Counted from the stretch's first letter, positions 10,945 through 20,607 are shown. The stretch: DNA of 64,000 nucleotides from Methyloligella sp. GL2 (GCF_013341275.1 NZ_CP054476.1:1811501-1875500); one strand, 5' to 3'. The notes: a model not told the origin generated them from the letters alone. Numbers and translations are program-made.

Positions 10945-11484
10945 ATGCTCATTTTAAGCCTTCTGCGTCACGCCAAATCGAGCTGGAAGAATCCGTCCGT
11001 TTCCGATGCGGAGCGGAGCCTTTCGTCGCGCGGACGCGAGGCGGCGCCGGTGATGGGCGAGGCGATCGCCAATCGCGGGCTGATCCCCGATTTGGTGCTG
11101 TGCTCCACGGCGCGGCGGACGCGCGAGACCTACGATCTGGTGGCGCCGTTTCTGGAGCCGAAGCCGGAGGTCCGCTACGAGAAGGCGATCTACAATGCCG
11201 CGCCGGAGACGCTGCTGGCGCTGATCCAGGATCAGGCGCCCTCCACCGGGCATCTGATGATGGTGGGGCATAATCCCGGCTTCCACGAGCTGGCTTACGA
11301 TCTGACCGGCAGCGGGCCGCAGCTTGCCCGCGACCGGCTGAGCGCCAAGCTGCCGACCTGTGGTCTGGTGGTGCTGACCTTCCAGACCGGCGATTGGCTG
11401 GATGTCGATTACCGCAAGGGCGAGTTGGCGCTGTTCCTAGTGCCCAGCGATCTGGGGCTGATCCCCTCGCCCATCGACCCGTGA
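10945..11484 (+). CDS. SixA-type histidine phosphatase
   Basis: A 179-residue member of the histidine phosphatase superfamily, close to the SixA-like phosphohistidine phosphatases. Catalytic features are LLRHAKSSW (nucleophile His9 within the RHG-like motif, here RHA as in SixA), STARRTRET (Arg pocket, residues 54-62) and GHNPGF (His109). SixA in E. coli dephosphorylates phosphohistidine on a phosphotransfer protein; the partner of this protein is unknown. It has no membrane segment. It lies 66 bp after trpE and 101 bp before trpG, so it is embedded in the tryptophan cluster, with no obvious metabolic link to it. Confidence 0.88.
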   Translation: MLILSLLRHAKSSWKNPSVSDAERSLSSRGREAAPVMGEAIANRGLIPDLVLCSTARRTRETYDLVAPFLEPKPEVRYEKAIYNAAPETLLALIQDQAPSTGHLMMVGHNPGFHELAYDLTGSGPQLARDRLSAKLPTCGLVVLTFQTGDWLDVDYRKGELALFLVPSDLGLIPSPIDP

Positions 11485-11543
11485 GGGGTTTCCCGCAGGT
11501 GAGGCCTGGCGCCGCAAGCTCTCGAAATTGACCCTGGCAGTCG

Positions 11544-11563
11544 CCTTATCTTGACGGATAAGG
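11544..11563. promoter_or_regulatory. Perfect inverted repeat upstream of trpG
   Basis: CCTTATC and GATAAGG form perfect 7-bp arms around TTGACG. The central TTGACG is itself a good -35 hexamer, with a weak TAAGCC 17 bp downstream, and the trpG ATG lies 22 bp beyond the repeat. It may be an operator overlapping a promoter, or an RNA hairpin in the trpG leader. Confidence 0.4.
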
Positions 11564-11585
11564 AATGCAGGCCTAAGCCCAAGTT

Positions 11586-12206
11586 ATGCTGACGCTGATC
11601 GATAACTACGACAGTTTTACCTACAATCTCGTCCATTTCCTCGGCGAGCTGGGCGCGCCTTGCCGCGTCTACCGCAACGACAAGATCACCGTCGAGGAGG
11701 TCTTGGCCGAGAACCCGGCGGCGATCGTGCTGTCGCCCGGTCCCTGCACGCCGAACGAGGCGGGGATCTGCCTGGACCTGATCAAACAGGCCGACGGCAA
11801 AGTGCCGATCCTCGGGGTTTGCCTCGGGCATCAGGCCATCGGCCAGGCCTATGGCGGCAAGGTGGTGAACGCGCCGGTCTTGATGCACGGCAAGCTTTCC
11901 ACCGTGCATCACCAGGACCGGGGGCTATTCGCAGGCCTGCCGCAGGATTTCTCCGCCACCCGCTATCACTCCTTGATGATCGAGCGGGAGAGCCTTCCCG
12001 ATGTGCTGGAGATCACCGCGGAGACCGCCGACGGCATTATCATGGGCGTGCAGCACAAAGAGTTTCCGGTGCATGGGGTGCAGTTCCACCCTGAGAGCAT
12101 CGCCTCGGAGCACGGCCATAAGCTGCTCGCCAATTTCCTCGACCTTGCCAGGGTCGAGCGGCGCGGGCGCGAGACGTTGTCCAAGGACCGGGTCGGTGCC
12201 GTCTGA
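11586..12206 (+). CDS. trpG: Anthranilate synthase component II (glutamine amidotransferase)
   Basis: TrpG hydrolyses glutamine and delivers ammonia to TrpE. The 206-residue class I amidotransferase starts with the typical [14 protein letters not shown]. The oxyanion motif is [12 protein letters not shown] (residues 49-60), the nucleophile is Cys79 in GVCLGHQ, and the His168/Glu170 pair is in VQFHPES. It may also serve 4-aminobenzoate synthesis, as in some bacteria with a single copy. No strong Shine-Dalgarno sequence is seen before the ATG. Its end overlaps the trpD start by 11 bases. Confidence 0.97.
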   Translation: MLTLIDNYDSFTYNLVHFLGELGAPCRVYRNDKITVEEVLAENPAAIVLSPGPCTPNEAGICLDLIKQADGKVPILGVCLGHQAIGQAYGGKVVNAPVLMHGKLSTVHHQDRGLFAGLPQDFSATRYHSLMIERESLPDVLEITAETADGIIMGVQHKEFPVHGVQFHPESIASEHGHKLLANFLDLARVERRGRETLSKDRVGAV

Positions 12207-13248
12207 AGCGGTCGCCGAAATCCCCAGCATCGCCGACCTGAAACAGGCCATCGCCAAGGTTTCGGCGGGCGAGAGCCTGACGCGGCTCGAGGCGGCGGAC
12301 GCCTTCGGTCTGATGATGTCCGGCGAAGCCACCCCTGCACAGATGGGGGCGTTTTTAATGGCGCTCCGCATGCGCGGCGAGACGGTGGACGAGATCGCCG
12401 GCGCGGCGCGGGCGATGCGGGCCAAGGTGCGGAAAGTCGAAGCCCCGGAAGGCGCCATCGACACCTGCGGCACGGGCGGCGACGCCAAGGGCACCCACAA
12501 TATCTCCACCTGCTCGGCCTTCGTGGTGGCCGGCGCCGGGCTTCCCGTCGCCAAGCACGGCAACCGCTCGGTCTCCTCCAAATCCGGCTCGGCGGATGTG
12601 CTGGCCGCGCTCGGCGTCGATATCGAGCTTGAGCCCGAAGCCGTCAGCCGCTGCATCGAAGAGGCCGGGATCGGCTTCATGTTCGCGCCCGCCCATCATG
12701 CCGCCATGCGCCATGTGGCGCCGGTGCGGGCCGAGCTCGGCATTCGGACCATCTTCAATCTGCTGGGGCCGCTCGCCAATCCGGCGAGCACGCAATATCA
12801 GCTGATCGGCGTGTTCTCGAAGGATTGGGTGGAGCCGATGGCCGAGGTGCTCGGCATCTTGGGGCTGAAGCGCGCCTGGGTGGTGCATGGCGCCGATGGG
12901 CTGGACGAGCTCACCACCACCACGGTCAGCTATGTCTCGGCGCTGGATCGCGGCAAGGTGACGAGCTTCAAGGTCTCGCCGCGGAACGCCGGCCTGCCCG
13001 AGGCCAAGCCCGAAGATCTGATCGGGGGCGATGCGGCGGAGAACGCCGCCCATCTGCGCGCCGTGCTGGAAGGCATGGCGGGGCCGTTCCGCGATATCGT
13101 GCTGTTCAATGCCGGCGCGGCGCTAATGGTGGGCGGCAAGGCGAACTCGCTGCAGAAGGGCGTCGCCATGGCGGCGGAAGCCATCGATAGCGGTGCGGCC
13201 AAGGCGGTGCTGGAGAAGCTGATCGCCGTTAGCCAGGGCGAGCGTTAA
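12196..13248 (+). CDS. trpD: Anthranilate phosphoribosyltransferase
   Basis: TrpD transfers the phosphoribosyl group of PRPP to anthranilate. I choose the GTG at 12196 (350 residues), preceded by AAGGA with an 8-base spacer and overlapping the trpG 3' end; upstream residues in the open frame are not TrpD-like. Diagnostic motifs are [17 protein letters not shown] (PRPP binding), [16 protein letters not shown] and the [16 protein letters not shown] segment that contacts anthranilate. [10 protein letters not shown] is also present. The gene is followed after three bases by trpC. Confidence 0.96.
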   Translation: MPSEAVAEIPSIADLKQAIAKVSAGESLTRLEAADAFGLMMSGEATPAQMGAFLMALRMRGETVDEIAGAARAMRAKVRKVEAPEGAIDTCGTGGDAKGTHNISTCSAFVVAGAGLPVAKHGNRSVSSKSGSADVLAALGVDIELEPEAVSRCIEEAGIGFMFAPAHHAAMRHVAPVRAELGIRTIFNLLGPLANPASTQYQLIGVFSKDWVEPMAEVLGILGLKRAWVVHGADGLDELTTTTVSYVSALDRGKVTSFKVSPRNAGLPEAKPEDLIGGDAAENAAHLRAVLEGMAGPFRDIVLFNAGAALMVGGKANSLQKGVAMAAEAIDSGAAKAVLEKLIAVSQGER

Positions 13249-13251
13249 GTC

Positions 13252-14061
13252 ATGGCCGATATCCTCGATAAGATCATGGCCTATAAGCGCGAGGAGGTCG
13301 CCGCCGCCAAGGCGCGCGAGAGCTTCGATGCGCTGTGCAAGCGGGCGGAAGCCACGCCAGAGCCCCGCCCCTTCGCCGACCGGCTGAAAATCGGCGCCGA
13401 ACACGGTTTCGCACTGATCGCCGAGATCAAGAAGGCGAGCCCCTCCAAAGGCGTGATCCGGGAGGATTTCGACCCTGTCTCCCTGGCCAAGGCTTATGAG
13501 GCCGGCGGGGCGAGTTGTCTTTCGGTGCTGACCGACGCGCCCTCCTTCCAGGGCAGTCCGCAATATCTGCGCGAGGTGCGGGAGGCGGTGAGCCTCCCGC
13601 TCCTGCGCAAGGATTTCCTGTTCGATCCCTATCAGGTGGCGGAGGCGCGCGCCTGGGGGGCGGATTGCATTCTCATCATCATGGCTGCGGTGGACGACGA
13701 GACGGCGCGAAGCCTGATCCGGGCGGCGAAGGCTTTCGGCCTCGATACGCTGGTGGAGGTGCATGACGCGGCCGAGCTGAAGCGCGCCCTGCGTCTGGAT
13801 ACGCCGATGATCGGCATCAACAACCGCAATCTGAAGACCTTCGAGACGACGCTGGCCACCAGCGAGGCGCTGGCGCCGTCGATCCCCGACGGTGTTTTGG
13901 CCGTCGGCGAGAGCGGCATTTTCGTGCATGACGATCTGGTGCGCCTGGCGGCGGCGGGGATTCGGACCTTCCTGGTGGGCGAGAGCCTGATGCGCGAGGC
14001 GGATGTGGCCGCGGCGACCCGAAAGCTTCTGAGCGGCAATGGCGCGGAGGCGGCGCTATGA
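13252..14061 (+). CDS. trpC: Indole-3-glycerol-phosphate synthase
   Basis: TrpC closes the indole ring to form indole-3-glycerol phosphate. The 269-residue protein is a stand-alone TrpC, not fused to TrpF. Motifs are [15 protein letters not shown] (substrate-binding Lys), [29 protein letters not shown] and [11 protein letters not shown], with VGESGI near the C-terminus. It is translationally linked to trpD (3-bp gap) and to moaC (ATGA overlap). Confidence 0.97.
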   Translation: MADILDKIMAYKREEVAAAKARESFDALCKRAEATPEPRPFADRLKIGAEHGFALIAEIKKASPSKGVIREDFDPVSLAKAYEAGGASCLSVLTDAPSFQGSPQYLREVREAVSLPLLRKDFLFDPYQVAEARAWGADCILIIMAAVDDETARSLIRAAKAFGLDTLVEVHDAAELKRALRLDTPMIGINNRNLKTFETTLATSEALAPSIPDGVLAVGESGIFVHDDLVRLAAAGIRTFLVGESLMREADVAAATRKLLSGNGAEAAL

Positions 14062-14558
14062 GCGGATCGGAATTCTCCCATCTCAACGAGCGGGGCGAGG
14101 CCCGCATGGTCGACGTCTCTGCCAAGGACGTGACCAAGCGGATGGCCATTGCCGAGGGCACGGTGCTGATGGCGCCCTCGACCCTCGACCTGATCGCCGC
14201 CGGCAAGGCGCAGAAGGGCGATGTGCTGGCGACTTCTCGTATTGCGGGTATAATGGCGGCAAAGCGCACTCAAGAGTTGATTCCGCTTTGTCACCCGCTA
14301 ATGCTGAACCAAGTGACAGTCGATTTCGCCATGGACCGGGATAAGGGCGCTTTGCGCGTGGAGGCCATGGTCAAGGTGGACGGAAAAACCGGCGTAGAGA
14401 TGGAGGCGCTGACCGCAGTCTCGGTCGCCTGCCTCACCATCTACGATATGTGCAAGGCGGTGGATCGGAACATGGCGATCTCCGACATCCGCCTGCTGGA
14501 GAAATCCGGCGGCCGGTCGGGCCATTACCGGGCCGTGCCGGGCCCCTCGGCGGAGTAA
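14058..14558 (+). CDS. moaC: Cyclic pyranopterin monophosphate synthase
   Basis: MoaC works with MoaA to form cyclic pyranopterin monophosphate, the first intermediate of molybdenum cofactor synthesis. The 166-residue protein carries [14 protein letters not shown], the [13 protein letters not shown] motif (substrate-binding His) and the [20 protein letters not shown] motif with catalytic residues, followed by the invariant Lys-Asp pair in CKAVDR. Its start overlaps the trpC stop and moeA follows after three bases, so the two cofactor genes are read through from the tryptophan cluster. Confidence 0.97.
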   Translation: MSGSEFSHLNERGEARMVDVSAKDVTKRMAIAEGTVLMAPSTLDLIAAGKAQKGDVLATSRIAGIMAAKRTQELIPLCHPLMLNQVTVDFAMDRDKGALRVEAMVKVDGKTGVEMEALTAVSVACLTIYDMCKAVDRNMAISDIRLLEKSGGRSGHYRAVPGPSAE

Positions 14559-14561
14559 GTC

Positions 14562-15761
14562 ATGGCATTGCTGCCGGTCGAGGATGCGCTGGCCAAGGTC
14601 ACGGAGGGGCTGCTGCCCCTGCCCGCCGAGCGCGCCTCGCTGGGTGCTGCCAGAGGCCGTGTGCTGGCTGCTGCCGTGCAGGCCAGCCTCACCCAGCCGC
14701 CTTTCGACTCTTCGGCGATGGATGGCTACGCAGTGCGCTCGGAGGATCTGGCTTCGCTTCCGGTCTCGCTGCAGCTGGTGGGCGAATCGGCCGCCGGCGG
14801 CGCCTATAACCACACTGTGGCGGCGGGCGAAGCGGTGCGTATCTTCACCGGTGCGCCGGTGCCGAGCGGTGCCGACAGCGTGGTGCCGCAGGAGAATACC
14901 GAGCGGAACGGCGAGACCGTGACGATCCAGGACGCCGAACCGCGCCGCCATATCCGGGAAATGGGACAGGATTTCCAGGAGGGCGAGACGGTGCTTGCCG
15001 CCGGGGCGGTGCTCGGCGCGCGGGAGATGATGCTGGCCGCCGCCTCCAACAATGCGGAGCTGGAGCTGCGGCGAAAGCCGTCGATCGCGATCATCGCAAC
15101 GGGCGACGAGCTGGTGCCGCCGGGCTTCGATCCGGCGCCGGATCAGATCATCTCCTCGGTGCCTTACGGGATTTGCGCTCTGGCGATCCAGGCCGGCGCC
15201 GAGGCCCGCGTGCTGGGCATCGCTGAGGATCGCCCCGACAGCCTCGCCGACCTCGTCAATGCCGGCAAAGACGCCGATATCCTGGTCACCATCGGCGGCG
15301 CCTCTGTCGGCGACCGGGATTTGGTGCGGCCGGTGCTGCAGGCGCAAGGCATGACGCTGGATTTCTGGAAGATCGCCATGCGGCCGGGCAAGCCTTTGCT
15401 GTTCGGCAAGATGGAGAAGCAGCGGGTGCTCGGACTTCCCGGCAATCCGGTCTCGGCGATGGTCTGCGCCATGGTCTTCCTGAAGCCGATGATCGACAAG
15501 CTGCTGGGGCTGAAGCCGGCGGCGGTGCCCTGTGTTGGGCGGCTGGCGGAGGCTTTGGAGGCCAATGGCGAGCGCCAGCACTATATGCGGGCCACCTCGC
15601 AATGGAACGATGCCGGCGAGCGGCTGGTGCGTCCGCTTGCCTCCCAGGACAGCTCGCTGATGGCGGCGCTGGTCAAGGCCGATTGTCTGATCGTGCGCCC
15701 GCCGGATGCGTCGAAAGCGGCGCGCGGCGCGCGCGTGCCGATCCTGCCGTTCGATCTGTAG
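14562..15761 (+). CDS. moeA: Molybdopterin molybdenumtransferase
   Basis: MoeA inserts molybdate into adenylylated molybdopterin. The 399-residue protein shows the full domain set: N-terminal PPFDSSAMDGYAV, RIFTGAPVPSGADSVVPQE, the MoCF-binding domain with IIATGDELVPPG and ITIGGASVGDRD-like residues (actually VTIGGASVGDRD), FWKIAMRPGKPLLFG, LGLPGNPVSA, and a C-terminal beta-barrel ending near the stop. Its length is typical. It is the last gene of the ppiD-trp-moa run; a 198-bp spacer with the lexA operator follows. Confidence 0.96.
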   Translation: MALLPVEDALAKVTEGLLPLPAERASLGAARGRVLAAAVQASLTQPPFDSSAMDGYAVRSEDLASLPVSLQLVGESAAGGAYNHTVAAGEAVRIFTGAPVPSGADSVVPQENTERNGETVTIQDAEPRRHIREMGQDFQEGETVLAAGAVLGAREMMLAAASNNAELELRRKPSIAIIATGDELVPPGFDPAPDQIISSVPYGICALAIQAGAEARVLGIAEDRPDSLADLVNAGKDADILVTIGGASVGDRDLVRPVLQAQGMTLDFWKIAMRPGKPLLFGKMEKQRVLGLPGNPVSAMVCAMVFLKPMIDKLLGLKPAAVPCVGRLAEALEANGERQHYMRATSQWNDAGERLVRPLASQDSSLMAALVKADCLIVRPPDASKAARGARVPILPFDL

Positions 15762-15866
15762 ACCCAGCCCCCTATTAAGGCCTCGGCAACCGAATCAGCC
15801 CATAGACCGGAAGAGCATTTCGGGAACAGGCGGATGTTTTCGGGTTTTTCAGCCGCCGCCCTTGCG

Positions 15867-15881
15867 GAACACAACTAGAAC
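15867..15881. promoter_or_regulatory. LexA box (GAAC-N7-GAAC)
   Basis: GAAC at 15867-15870 and 15878-15881 are separated by seven bases. This is the direct-repeat operator GTTC-N7-GTTC, read on the opposite strand, that alphaproteobacterial LexA recognises. It lies 78 bp upstream of the lexA start, which fits autoregulation. Confidence 0.8.
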
Positions 15882-15891
15882 ATGTAGTGTT

Positions 15892-15906
15892 GTTCATGCT
15901 TTGTCC
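15892..15906. promoter_or_regulatory. Second, imperfect LexA half-match (GTTC-N7-GTCC)
   Basis: GTTC (15892-15895) and GTCC (15903-15906) are spaced by seven bases, one mismatch from the consensus operator and in the opposite orientation to the upstream box. The two sites sit 10 bp apart and may allow stronger or graded autorepression. Confidence 0.45.
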
Positions 15907-15959
15907 AATGCGGTGGCCCGAGGATTAACGATCGGGCGGGGGAATTTTCAGGGGCCTAT

Positions 15960-16664
15960 ATGCTGACTTCCAAACAGAAAGACCTCCTCATGTTCATTCA
16001 TGAGCGGCTGAAGGAGACGGGGATTCCGCCCTCCTTCGACGAGATGAAGGAGGCTTTGGATCTCCGCTCGAAGTCGGGCATCCACCGGTTGATCACGGCC
16101 CTGGAGGAGCGCGGATTCGTGCGCCGCCTGCCCCATCGCGCACGGGCGCTGGAGATTTTGCGCCTGCCCGAATCGGTGCCGCAGCCCTTGGGCGCGGGCC
16201 GGCAGAAGGGATTTTCGCCGAGCGTGATCGAGGGGAGCCTCGGCCGCGTGCCGAAGGCGGATGAGGGCGAGGCCCTGCCCCAGACGGTCAGCGTGCCGGT
16301 GATGGGCCGGATTGCCGCCGGCGTGCCGATCGAAGCGATTCAACACCGCAGCCATTCCATCGACGTGCCGCCAGATATTCTCTCCAAGGGCGAGCATTTC
16401 GCCCTCGAGGTGAAGGGCGATTCGATGATCGAGGCCGGTATTCTGGAGGGCGATATCGTCGTCATCCGCAAATGCGACGATGCCAATAACGGCGATATCG
16501 TCGTGGCGCTGGTGGACGAGGAAGAAGCCACGCTGAAACGGCTGCGCCGGCGCGGCGATTCCATCGCCCTGGAGGCCGCCAATCCCGCTTACGAGACCCG
16601 GATCTTCGGGCCGGATCGGGTGCGGGTGCAGGGCCGGCTGGTCGGCTTGGTGCGGCGCTACTAG
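15960..16664 (+). CDS. lexA: LexA repressor / SOS autopeptidase
   Basis: LexA represses DNA-damage genes and self-cleaves when stimulated by RecA filaments. The 234-residue protein has an N-terminal winged helix (residues 1-70, with [18 protein letters not shown] and [14 protein letters not shown]). A linker of about 40 residues follows; it is longer than in E. coli, as is usual in alphaproteobacteria. The cleavage site is Ala120-Gly121 in GRIAAGVP. The catalytic dyad is Ser155 in GDSMIEAG and Lys193 in EATLKRL. The gene has its own operator-bearing promoter region and ends in an intrinsic terminator. Confidence 0.98.
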   Translation: MLTSKQKDLLMFIHERLKETGIPPSFDEMKEALDLRSKSGIHRLITALEERGFVRRLPHRARALEILRLPESVPQPLGAGRQKGFSPSVIEGSLGRVPKADEGEALPQTVSVPVMGRIAAGVPIEAIQHRSHSIDVPPDILSKGEHFALEVKGDSMIEAGILEGDIVVIRKCDDANNGDIVVALVDEEEATLKRLRRRGDSIALEAANPAYETRIFGPDRVRVQGRLVGLVRRY

Positions 16665-16675
16665 GCGCCGTTTTT
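16653..16675 (+). terminator. Intrinsic terminator of lexA
   Basis: CGGCGC and GCGCCG form perfect 6-bp arms around a TACTAG loop that contains the lexA stop codon. TTTTT follows directly. It lies between the convergent genes lexA and comEC. Confidence 0.7.
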
Positions 16676-16695
16676 CCTGGACCGCCTCGCGCGGC

Positions 16696-18882
16696 CTAGC
16701 GTTTTTTATCTTTGATGCGGGCGTAGTGCGACCAGGGTCTATCGCCTTGGGCGTCCGCCACAGTTTCCACTCTTAATCCTCCTTCTCTATCGTCACTGAG
16801 ATAGACCGCCATGGCGCCTTCGCGTCGGAGCCGCCCCTTGTCGATGACAAGGCGTGGGGTCCGGCAGGCCGGCGGCAGATAGAGCGCGGCGATGACGATT
16901 GTGGCGCGCGCGCAGTCCTCTTCCGCCGCGGCCAGATGGTTCAGATAGGCCACGCGCAAGCCTGCGGCCTCCGTCATGCAGCCGAGGGAATCGCAGGCGA
17001 AGGCGCCGTTCGCGGCGGCGAAGGCCGGATTGCGGTCGTCGCCGTCGGCCTCCAGCCATTTCTGGGCGCTGTAATTGCGCTCGCTGCCGGGCGACAGGGC
17101 GAGCTCCCCATTGGCGCTGCGGACGGCAATCGCCTCCCCGTCCCGCTCGATCAGGAGATCGGGCCGTGCCGCCATGGTGCCGAGGAGAAGCCCGCCGGCA
17201 ATGGCGGCAAGGCCCAATAGGCGCCAGGTTCTGGTCCACAGGCAAAGCCAGAGCGCGCCGATGGCGATCAGTGCCAGGCTCACCCCCGAAATTGCCGGCA
17301 CGCGATCGACGGCGCCGGGCCAGGCGGAGACCGTCTTGCCGATGCTCACCATGAGCTCCAGCCCAAATCCCATGGCGGCAAGAGGCAAGGCCTCCAGGCC
17401 GAACGGCATGGCGATCAGCGCCAGCAGCGCCATAGGCATGACCAGCAGACTGATCAGCGGCGTCGCCAGGAGATTGGCGGCGAGGCCGTAATAGGCGATG
17501 CGGTGAAAGTGGAAGGCGGCAAACGGCGATGTGGCAAGGCCTGCGACAATGGTGGTGAGCGCCGCGCCGGCGATCAGCAGCGTGGCAAAGCGGAAATGCC
17601 GCCAGAGCGGGCTGACATCAGGGAGATCGGTTCCAGCCTTGGCGGCCCGCCGGGCGGATAGGGTCTCATAGATCGCCACCAGGGCGACCACCGCGGCAAA
17701 GGACATCTGGAAGCTTGGCTGGAAAATCGATTCCGGTGCCACCGCCAGGATAGCCAGCGCGGCCAAGGCGACGTTGCGCATGGTGATGGCCGGCCGGTCC
17801 AGCAGCACCGCAAGCAGCACGATGCTCATCATGATCCAGGCGCGCACGGTCGGGACCGCCGCGCCGGAAATCGCGAGATAGGCAAGCGCGGCGATGAGCG
17901 CGCTACCGGCGGCCCATTTGCGGATGGGAAAGCGCAAGGCCAGAGACGGGATCGTGGCAAGCAGCGCCCGGGCGGCCCAGAACACGGTGCCGGCCATCAG
18001 CATCATATGCAGGCCGGAGATCGCCAGAATATGGGCGAGGCCGGAGTCGCGCATGGCTTGCTGCACCTCGTCCGGCACACCGCCGCGGTCGCCGGTGATC
18101 AGTGCGATGGCAAGACCACCCTCCTCTCCCGGCAGTGCGGCTGCGATCCTGGCATTGATCGCATTTCGCACCCGGTCGATGGCCGCCCAGAGGCGAATGG
18201 TGAGGGGCAGCGGCGTTTGAAGCGCGATCTTCTCTACCCGGCTGACAGCATAGCCGGTGCCGCCGATGCGCTCGAACCAGGCTTTACGGGAAAAGTCGAA
18301 GCCGCCGGGCCTTGCCGGTGCCGGCGGCGGCATCAGCGTAGCGCGAAAACGCACCGCCTCGCCGGTGGCGAAGCCGCTTGCCGCCTCCCTTCCCGTGGTT
18401 GCGGTGATGCGGTAGGGCGTTTCGTCTTGCGGCAGCCGGTCCAGCGAGACGAGCCGCACGGTCAGCCGGCTTCTGCCATTCGGCCGCTGTTCGATTCCCT
18501 CGATCCAGCCGGTGACGGCGACGAAGGCGAGTTCGCGCTCCAAGACCGGCGCGCGCACCAGCTCGGTGCGCAGTTTGGCGGTGGCAAATCCGAGGGCGAA
18601 GCCGAGCAGCGCGATGCCGATTGCAGCGCCGAGCGGAGCCCTGCGAAGCGCGATCAGGAGACTTGCGCCAAGTAGTGTGAGAAGAGAGGCGAGCCAGATC
18701 CCCGGTTCTTGCGAAAGCGAGAAATAGGTGAGAATCCCAGCGCCGAAGACCACCGGAAGCCAAAGAAACAGGCGTGCGGCTTCGGCTTCCAGGGTCCCCA
18801 CCAGGCGGCGAAAACCGGCCAGGCCGAAGCTTCGATGCCCCGGCGAAAACGCCGTTTCCTGTTCCAGCCCGCGAGTGGTCAT
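16696..18882 (-). CDS. comEC: ComEC/Rec2-family DNA-uptake channel protein
   Basis: A 728-residue polytopic inner-membrane protein. The N-terminal part has two hydrophobic helices followed by a DUF4131-like OB-fold region (about residues 100-210). The central Competence domain (about 240-560) contains LAIALITGDRGGVPDEV, MRDSGLAHILAISGLHM, the family signature, and many membrane helices. The C-terminal ~150 residues correspond to the beta-lactamase-like domain, but no HxHxDH metal-binding motif is visible, so nuclease activity is doubtful. In competent bacteria ComEC carries single-stranded DNA across the membrane; whether this organism is transformable is unknown. It is divergent from gltX and convergent with lexA. 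Confidence 0.93.
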   Translation of the reverse strand: MTTRGLEQETAFSPGHRSFGLAGFRRLVGTLEAEAARLFLWLPVVFGAGILTYFSLSQEPGIWLASLLTLLGASLLIALRRAPLGAAIGIALLGFALGFATAKLRTELVRAPVLERELAFVAVTGWIEGIEQRPNGRSRLTVRLVSLDRLPQDETPYRITATTGREAASGFATGEAVRFRATLMPPPAPARPGGFDFSRKAWFERIGGTGYAVSRVEKIALQTPLPLTIRLWAAIDRVRNAINARIAAALPGEEGGLAIALITGDRGGVPDEVQQAMRDSGLAHILAISGLHMMLMAGTVFWAARALLATIPSLALRFPIRKWAAGSALIAALAYLAISGAAVPTVRAWIMMSIVLLAVLLDRPAITMRNVALAALAILAVAPESIFQPSFQMSFAAVVALVAIYETLSARRAAKAGTDLPDVSPLWRHFRFATLLIAGAALTTIVAGLATSPFAAFHFHRIAYYGLAANLLATPLISLLVMPMALLALIAMPFGLEALPLAAMGFGLELMVSIGKTVSAWPGAVDRVPAISGVSLALIAIGALWLCLWTRTWRLLGLAAIAGGLLLGTMAARPDLLIERDGEAIAVRSANGELALSPGSERNYSAQKWLEADGDDRNPAFAAANGAFACDSLGCMTEAAGLRVAYLNHLAAAEEDCARATIVIAALYLPPACRTPRLVIDKGRLRREGAMAVYLSDDREGGLRVETVADAQGDRPWSHYARIKDKKR

Positions 18883-19009
18883 CGCGCCCCTCAGCTGGGC
18901 GGCCGCAACGCCCTTTCCTGCCCTTACCCCGGCAGGCGCCCTATGCTAAATACGCCTCCATCGGCCCCCGGCCCTACCCCCATCTGTCATCTTAGGCTGA
19001 ATCCATTCC

Positions 19010-20431
19010 ATGAGCGATCAGGTCATCACGCGCTTTGCGCCTTCGCCGACCGGCTATCTGCATATCGGCGGCGCGCGCACCGCTTTGTTCAACTGGCTCT
19101 ATGCCCGCGCCAATGGCGGCAAGATGCTGCTGCGGATCGAGGATACCGATCAGGTCCGCTCCACCGAAGGCGCGATCCTGGCGATTCTGGACGGGCTGCG
19201 CTGGCTGGAGCTCGATTGGGATGGCGAGGAAGTCTATCAGCTCTCCCGCGCCGAGCGGCACCGCGAGGTGGCCGAGCGGCTGCTCGAAGAGGGTAAGGCC
19301 TATCGCTGCTATGCCTCCGCCGAGGAGCTGCAGGCGATGCGCGAGAAGGCCCGCGCCGAGGGCCGCGCCCCCGGTTATGACGGGACTTGGCGGGACCGGC
19401 CGGCCCATGAAGCGCCAGAAGGCGTGCCGCCGGTGATCCGCTTCAAGGCGCCGGAGGATGGCGAGACGGTGATCGACGATCAGGTGCAGGGCAAGGTGAC
19501 CTTCGCCAATAAGGATCTCGACGACCTGATTCTGCTGCGCAGCGACGGCTCGCCGACCTATATGCTCTCGGTGGTGGTCGACGATCACGATATGGGGATC
19601 ACCCATGTGATCCGCGGCGACGACCATCTCACCAACGCGGCGCGCCAGACCCAGCTCTATAAGGCGATGGGCTGGGAAACGCCGGTCTTCGCCCATGTGC
19701 CGCTGATCCACGGGCCGGACGGGGCCAAGCTTTCCAAGCGCCACGGCGCGCTCGGCGTGGAGGCCTATCGCGAGATGGGCTATCTGCCGGCGGCGCTGCG
19801 CAACTATCTGGTCCGGCTCGGCTGGAGCCATGGCGATGACGAGATCATCTCCCCCGAACAGATGATCGAATGGTTCGAGCTTTCCGGTATCGGACGCTCG
19901 GCGGCGCGGTTCGATTTCGCCAAGCTGGAAAATCTCAACGGCCATTATATCCGCGAGACGGACGACGAGACGCTGGTGACACAGATCGAGGCGCTGCTGC
20001 CGCTTCTGGCCGATAGCGAGCCGGTTTTGGCAGCTTTGCGCGAGGGCGGCCGCGACAAGCTCCTGCGCGCCATGCCGGGGCTGAAGGAACGGGCTAAGAC
20101 CCTGATCGAATTGATCGATAGTGCCGGCTTCCTGTTCGCCGTGCGGCCTTTGGCTTTGGACGAGAAGGCGGCTAAACTGCTGGACGATGCGGGACGGGAG
20201 ACCTTGGGTGCCCTGCTCCCCGATCTGGAGAACATCGAGACATGGACGCCGGAGACGCTGGAGGACGCGGTTCGCGGCTTCGCGGAACGGACCGACCGCA
20301 AGCTCGGCAAAGTGGCGCAGCCTTTGCGCGCCGCGCTGACCGGGCGGACCACCTCTCCCGGTATTTTCGATGTGCTGGATGTGCTCGGTAAAACGGAATC
20401 GCTGGCCCGGATTTTGGACCAAACCGAATAG
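19010..20431 (+). CDS. gltX: Glutamate--tRNA ligase
   Basis: A class I aminoacyl-tRNA synthetase of 473 residues that charges tRNA-Glu. It begins with [18 protein letters not shown], which contains the HIGH-type motif HIGG (residues 18-21). The KMSKS-type motif is KLSKR (residues 240-244). The C-terminal half is the helical anticodon-binding cage. Alphaproteobacteria often have two GltX copies, one of which charges tRNA-Gln for later amidation; the sequence alone does not say which this is. It is divergent from comEC and followed by gltA after 176 bp. Confidence 0.97.
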   Translation: MSDQVITRFAPSPTGYLHIGGARTALFNWLYARANGGKMLLRIEDTDQVRSTEGAILAILDGLRWLELDWDGEEVYQLSRAERHREVAERLLEEGKAYRCYASAEELQAMREKARAEGRAPGYDGTWRDRPAHEAPEGVPPVIRFKAPEDGETVIDDQVQGKVTFANKDLDDLILLRSDGSPTYMLSVVVDDHDMGITHVIRGDDHLTNAARQTQLYKAMGWETPVFAHVPLIHGPDGAKLSKRHGALGVEAYREMGYLPAALRNYLVRLGWSHGDDEIISPEQMIEWFELSGIGRSAARFDFAKLENLNGHYIRETDDETLVTQIEALLPLLADSEPVLAALREGGRDKLLRAMPGLKERAKTLIELIDSAGFLFAVRPLALDEKAAKLLDDAGRETLGALLPDLENIETWTPETLEDAVRGFAERTDRKLGKVAQPLRAALTGRTTSPGIFDVLDVLGKTESLARILDQTE

Positions 20432-20473
20432 CGCCAGTTTGCCTAGAGTTTGGGCGTGCGTCTTTGCTGCAAT

Positions 20474-20488
20474 GCAGTAAAATACTGC
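20474..20488. promoter_or_regulatory. Palindrome in gltA promoter region
   Basis: GCAGTA and TACTGC form perfect 6-bp arms around AAA, about 120 bp upstream of the gltA start, in an AT-richer stretch likely to hold the promoter. It has the form of an operator for a dimeric regulator; no specific regulator is recognised. Confidence 0.35.
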
Positions 20489-20607
20489 GGTAAATTCTTG
20501 CGGTGCAATATATGTTCCTACGCGCCGTTCTAATATCGATGAGTTGAGGGCTTGGCGGTGACGACCGATTGAGCCCGGGTCGGGGAAAATCCCCAGGGAG
20601 GCGAAAG

